Origin: Balamuthia mandrillaris
Taxonomy: Eukaryota; Discosea; Longamoebia; Balamuthiidae
Direction: 5' to 3'
DNA length: 21,853 nt
Assembly: GCA_031835245.1 (NCBI GenBank)
Contig: JAVKOQ010000642.1
Location: 1 to 21,853 of the forward strand
The position numbers and the translations under genes were made by a program. Positions within the stretch are counted from its first letter, which is position 1. Each line of letters opens with the position of its first letter. The notes beneath the pieces were generated by a model, which saw nothing but the letters and a program-made list of their open reading frames with translations, had not been told where the DNA came from and ran no database searches. Of this stretch, positions 21,664 through 21,853 are shown piece after piece.

Positions 21664-21853
21664 GTATGTTTCTTTTGTTCAGTTTTTCTTCATGTTTTGT
21701 TCGTTATTATGTTTTTTTTCCTGTTTTCGACTCTTTTTGTGTTTTTGTTCTTTGGCGTGTGCGCACTCTCACTCTCACTATTCTCCTATTCTTTTATTGC
21801 TCCGTCATATCTCACATCACTCATCGGTCATCTCTCTCTCATTTGAATGGTTG

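Overview
The window is nuclear DNA from a eukaryote with many short introns, most likely a protist. Nearly every gene is split by GT-AG introns with matching phases, and the proteins are eukaryotic housekeeping families. The intron style (very pyrimidine-rich on the coding strand, full of CT, CTT and CCTT microsatellites) would suit a free-living amoeba such as Balamuthia or a relative. That placement is a guess from general knowledge, not something the sequence proves.

Layout, left to right: (1) a GH31 alpha-glucosidase of the cytosolic heteroglycan-glucosidase type on the minus strand (about 228-3599, probably continuing past the left edge); (2) malic enzyme on plus (4304-7038), with a mitochondrial-type leader; (3) the complex I assembly methyltransferase NDUFAF5 on plus (7297-8890); (4) an endonuclease/exonuclease/phosphatase (EEP) family phosphodiesterase on plus (9332-10642); (5) a tiny three-exon NOP10 gene on minus (10819-11234), split into exons too short to be seen as open frames; (6) an accessory array at 11.5-17.9 kb; (7) dolichol kinase on minus (18063-20672); (8) the first exon of the ribosome-assembly factor LTV1 on plus (from 21031), cut by the right edge.

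The array is the unusual part. A module made of an RRM-like gene (plus) and a type I membrane glycoprotein gene (minus), facing each other tail to tail with only about 70-75 bp between their stop codons, is present twice (11.5-13.7 kb and 14.4-16.6 kb). A third, older glycoprotein paralogue (16614-17927) follows without an RRM partner. The two glycoproteins of the modules are almost identical, while the RRM-like partners differ much more in their first exon. I do not recognise either family beyond the RRM fold and the signal-peptide/single-TM layout, so this convergent pair is the best candidate for something undescribed.

The other genes are ordinary cell maintenance: starch- or glycogen-type glucan turnover (GH31), pyruvate/NAD(P)H supply (malic enzyme), complex I assembly (NDUFAF5), rRNA pseudouridylation and 40S maturation (NOP10, LTV1), and dolichyl phosphate supply for protein glycosylation (DOLK). 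No tRNA, rRNA, CRISPR, transposon or viral relic was recognised. All exon coordinates come from hand splicing by reading frame, splice consensus and family similarity; the summed coding lengths are multiples of three in every complete gene.
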